A stretch of 64,000 nt of DNA. Origin: CAVSMC01 sp963728935. GTDB taxonomy: Bacteria > Pseudomonadota > Gammaproteobacteria > Burkholderiales > Casimicrobiaceae. This document shows, one piece after another, positions 62,838 to 64,000 of this stretch. Made by a program: the position numbers and the translations under genes. How positions within the stretch are numbered: position 1 is the stretch's first letter; each line of letters opens with the position of its first letter. The stretch lies in NCBI GenBank assembly GCA_963728935.1, contig CAVSMC010000001.1, forward strand, positions 3,286,001 to 3,350,000, given 5' to 3'. The notes beneath the pieces were generated by a model. That model saw only the letters and a list, made by a program, of their open reading frames with translations, made no database searches and was not told the origin of the DNA.

Positions 62838-63617
62838 ATGGATCTCGGCATCGCGGGACGGCGCGCGCTGGTCTGCGCGGCAAGCAAGGGATTGGGCCGC
62901 GGATGCGCGCAGGCGCTTGCATCGGAGGGCTGCGACGTGACGATCGTCGCGCGCGGCGAAGACGCGCTGCGCGCCACCGCGCACGAGATCGGCGAGCGGG
63001 CAGGGCGGCCAGTGCGCTATGTCGTGGCCGACATCACGACGGCACAGGGCCGTGCAGCCGCGCTCGCAGCGGTCGGTGATGTCGACATCCTCGTCAACAA
63101 CGCGGGCGGCCCGCCCCCCGGCGACTTCCGCGATTGGGATCGCGATGCGTGGATCCGCGCTCTCGACGCGAACATGCTGACGCCGATCGAGCTCATCAAG
63201 TCGACCATCGATGGCATGATCGCGCGCGGCTTCGGGCGCATCGTCAACATCACTTCGGGCGCGGTGAAGGCGCCGATCGACGTGCTCGGACTCTCCAACG
63301 GCGCGCGCAGCGGGCTCACCGGCTTCGTCGCTGGCCTCGCGCGCCAGGTCGCGAAGCACAACGTGACGATCAACAATCTGCTGCCGGGAAGCTTCGACAC
63401 CGACCGTCTGCGCGCGACGCTGCCGATGCAGGCGAAGCTCGCCGGCCGCACGCTCGCCGAGCAGGAAGCGGTGCGCAAAGCGACGATACCGAGGCGCCGC
63501 TTCGGCACGATCGAAGAATTCGGTGCACTCTGCGCGTTCGTCTGCAGCGTGCACGCGAGCTATATCGTCGGACAGAACATACTGATCGACGGCGGCGCCT
63601 ATCCCGGAACGCTCTGA
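62838..63617 (+). CDS. SDR-family protein with altered catalytic motif
   Basis: A 259-residue Rossmann protein: CAASKGLGRGCAQALASEG, NNAGGPPPGDF, NITSGAVKAPIDVL, and a C-terminal GQNILIDGGAYPGTL. At the position of the YxxxK catalytic motif it has SNGAR (Tyr to Ser, Lys to Arg), seen in GLSNGARSGLTGFV. A related SDR subgroup with LSNxxR is common in proteobacteria, so this is a lineage feature rather than damage, but normal SDR chemistry is doubtful. CGGAGG precedes the ATG. Confidence 0.85.
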   Translation: MDLGIAGRRALVCAASKGLGRGCAQALASEGCDVTIVARGEDALRATAHEIGERAGRPVRYVVADITTAQGRAAALAAVGDVDILVNNAGGPPPGDFRDWDRDAWIRALDANMLTPIELIKSTIDGMIARGFGRIVNITSGAVKAPIDVLGLSNGARSGLTGFVAGLARQVAKHNVTINNLLPGSFDTDRLRATLPMQAKLAGRTLAEQEAVRKATIPRRRFGTIEEFGALCAFVCSVHASYIVGQNILIDGGAYPGTL

Positions 63618-63632
63618 CACGAGATCCCGACA

Positions 63633-64000
63633 ATGCTCGACCTTTACTACTGGACCACGCCGAACGGCCACAAGATCACGATCTTCCTCGAGGAGACCGG
63701 CCTTCCGTACACGCTCAAACCGGTGAACATCAACAAGGGCGAGCAGTTCGATCCGGCGTTTCTCGCCATTTCGCCCAACAACCGGATTCCTGCGATCGTC
63801 GATCACACGCCGCCCGACCGCGGCGCGCCGCTCGCGATATTCGAATCGGGCGCGATCCTGATGTATCTCGGCGGCAAGACCGGGCGCTTCTTTCCGGGCG
63901 ATTTTCGCAACCGCTGCGATTGCGTGCAGTGGCTGTTCTGGCAGATGGGCAACCTCGGCCCGATGGCCGGACAGAATCATCACTTCGGCTTGTACGCGCC
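63633..64000 (+). CDS. Glutathione S-transferase-family protein (partial)
   Basis: The first 122 residues of a thioredoxin-fold GST: LYYWTTPNGHKITIFLEETG, then SPNNRIPAIVD with the cis-Pro, FESGAILMYL binding the glutathione gamma-glutamyl group, and the start of the helical domain (RCDCVQWLFWQMGNLGPMAG). The pattern fits YghU/YfcG-type disulfide-bond GSTs. The gene leaves the window. It starts 15 bases after the SDR stop and is probably co-transcribed with it. Confidence 0.9.
   Translation, partial: MLDLYYWTTPNGHKITIFLEETGLPYTLKPVNINKGEQFDPAFLAISPNNRIPAIVDHTPPDRGAPLAIFESGAILMYLGGKTGRFFPGDFRNRCDCVQWLFWQMGNLGPMAGQNHHFGLYA

Overview
The window is GC-rich, gene-dense bacterial DNA. Several features suggest a betaproteobacterium, most likely Burkholderiales: a Bug/TctC-type periplasmic binding protein, a TRAP transporter, a fused indolepyruvate ferredoxin oxidoreductase, a class Ia nrdAB pair with NrdR boxes, many hybrid sensor kinases, and dispersed GTCATTCCCGC/GGTCCCCGC palindromic repeats. 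This is inference from gene content; there is no rRNA, tRNA, phage, CRISPR array or complete insertion sequence in the window.

Layout. 1-4.7 kb: a truncated IlvD/Edd dehydratase divergent from its probable GntR regulator, with two identical palindromes between them; then a cyclic-di-GMP-I riboswitch ahead of a lipoprotein gene, which converges on a membrane diguanylate cyclase. 4.8-8.1 kb: a divergent O-methyltransferase and a translationally coupled ATP-grasp/TctC pair. 8.1-12.7 kb: a TOPRIM protein and an M16 peptidase, a TfoX-like protein, then a TetR regulator coupled to a flavodiiron-type metallo-beta-lactamase protein and followed by a rubrerythrin-like protein. 12.7-16.6 kb: a MATE exporter and a dienelactone hydrolase among three gene remnants, including a frameshifted XRE repressor with an intact operator. 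16.6-22.3 kb: nrdA and nrdB, separated by small genes and repeats. 22.3-34.6 kb: sugar and inositol catabolism (hydroxypyruvate isomerase, a gluconate dehydrogenase-like SDR, iolC-iolD-iolE-iolB divergent from iolG and a second Gfo/Idh dehydrogenase), with a hybrid kinase embedded. 34.7-38.3 kb: a KaiC-like ATPase followed by a hybrid histidine kinase. 38.3-43 kb: indolepyruvate ferredoxin oxidoreductase and a secreted protein of unknown function. 43.4-48.2 kb: an esterase, an Arg/Ser-rich microprotein, and a TRAP transporter with an isocitrate lyase-family enzyme. 48.4-51.9 kb: a three-gene phosphorelay. 52-57.2 kb: an MFS transporter, a DUF1326/DUF2182 pair, and an SPFH-DUF1648-RHH-decapeptide-repeat gene group. 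57.3-64 kb: an HtrA protease with a clear terminator, a QseBC-like two-component pair, msrB, an MFS exporter, an atypical SDR and the start of a GST gene.

Three themes recur. First, signalling: five histidine kinases, a diguanylate cyclase, a c-di-GMP riboswitch and a KaiC-like ATPase. Second, many genes overlap by four bases (ATGA or GTGA). Third, small palindromic repeats have entered gene borders and now appear to supply start codons, stop codons or C-terminal tails. The least-explained candidate systems are the riboswitch-lipoprotein gene, the SPFH/RHH/decapeptide-repeat group, the KaiC-kinase pair and the methyltransferase/ATP-grasp/TctC cluster.
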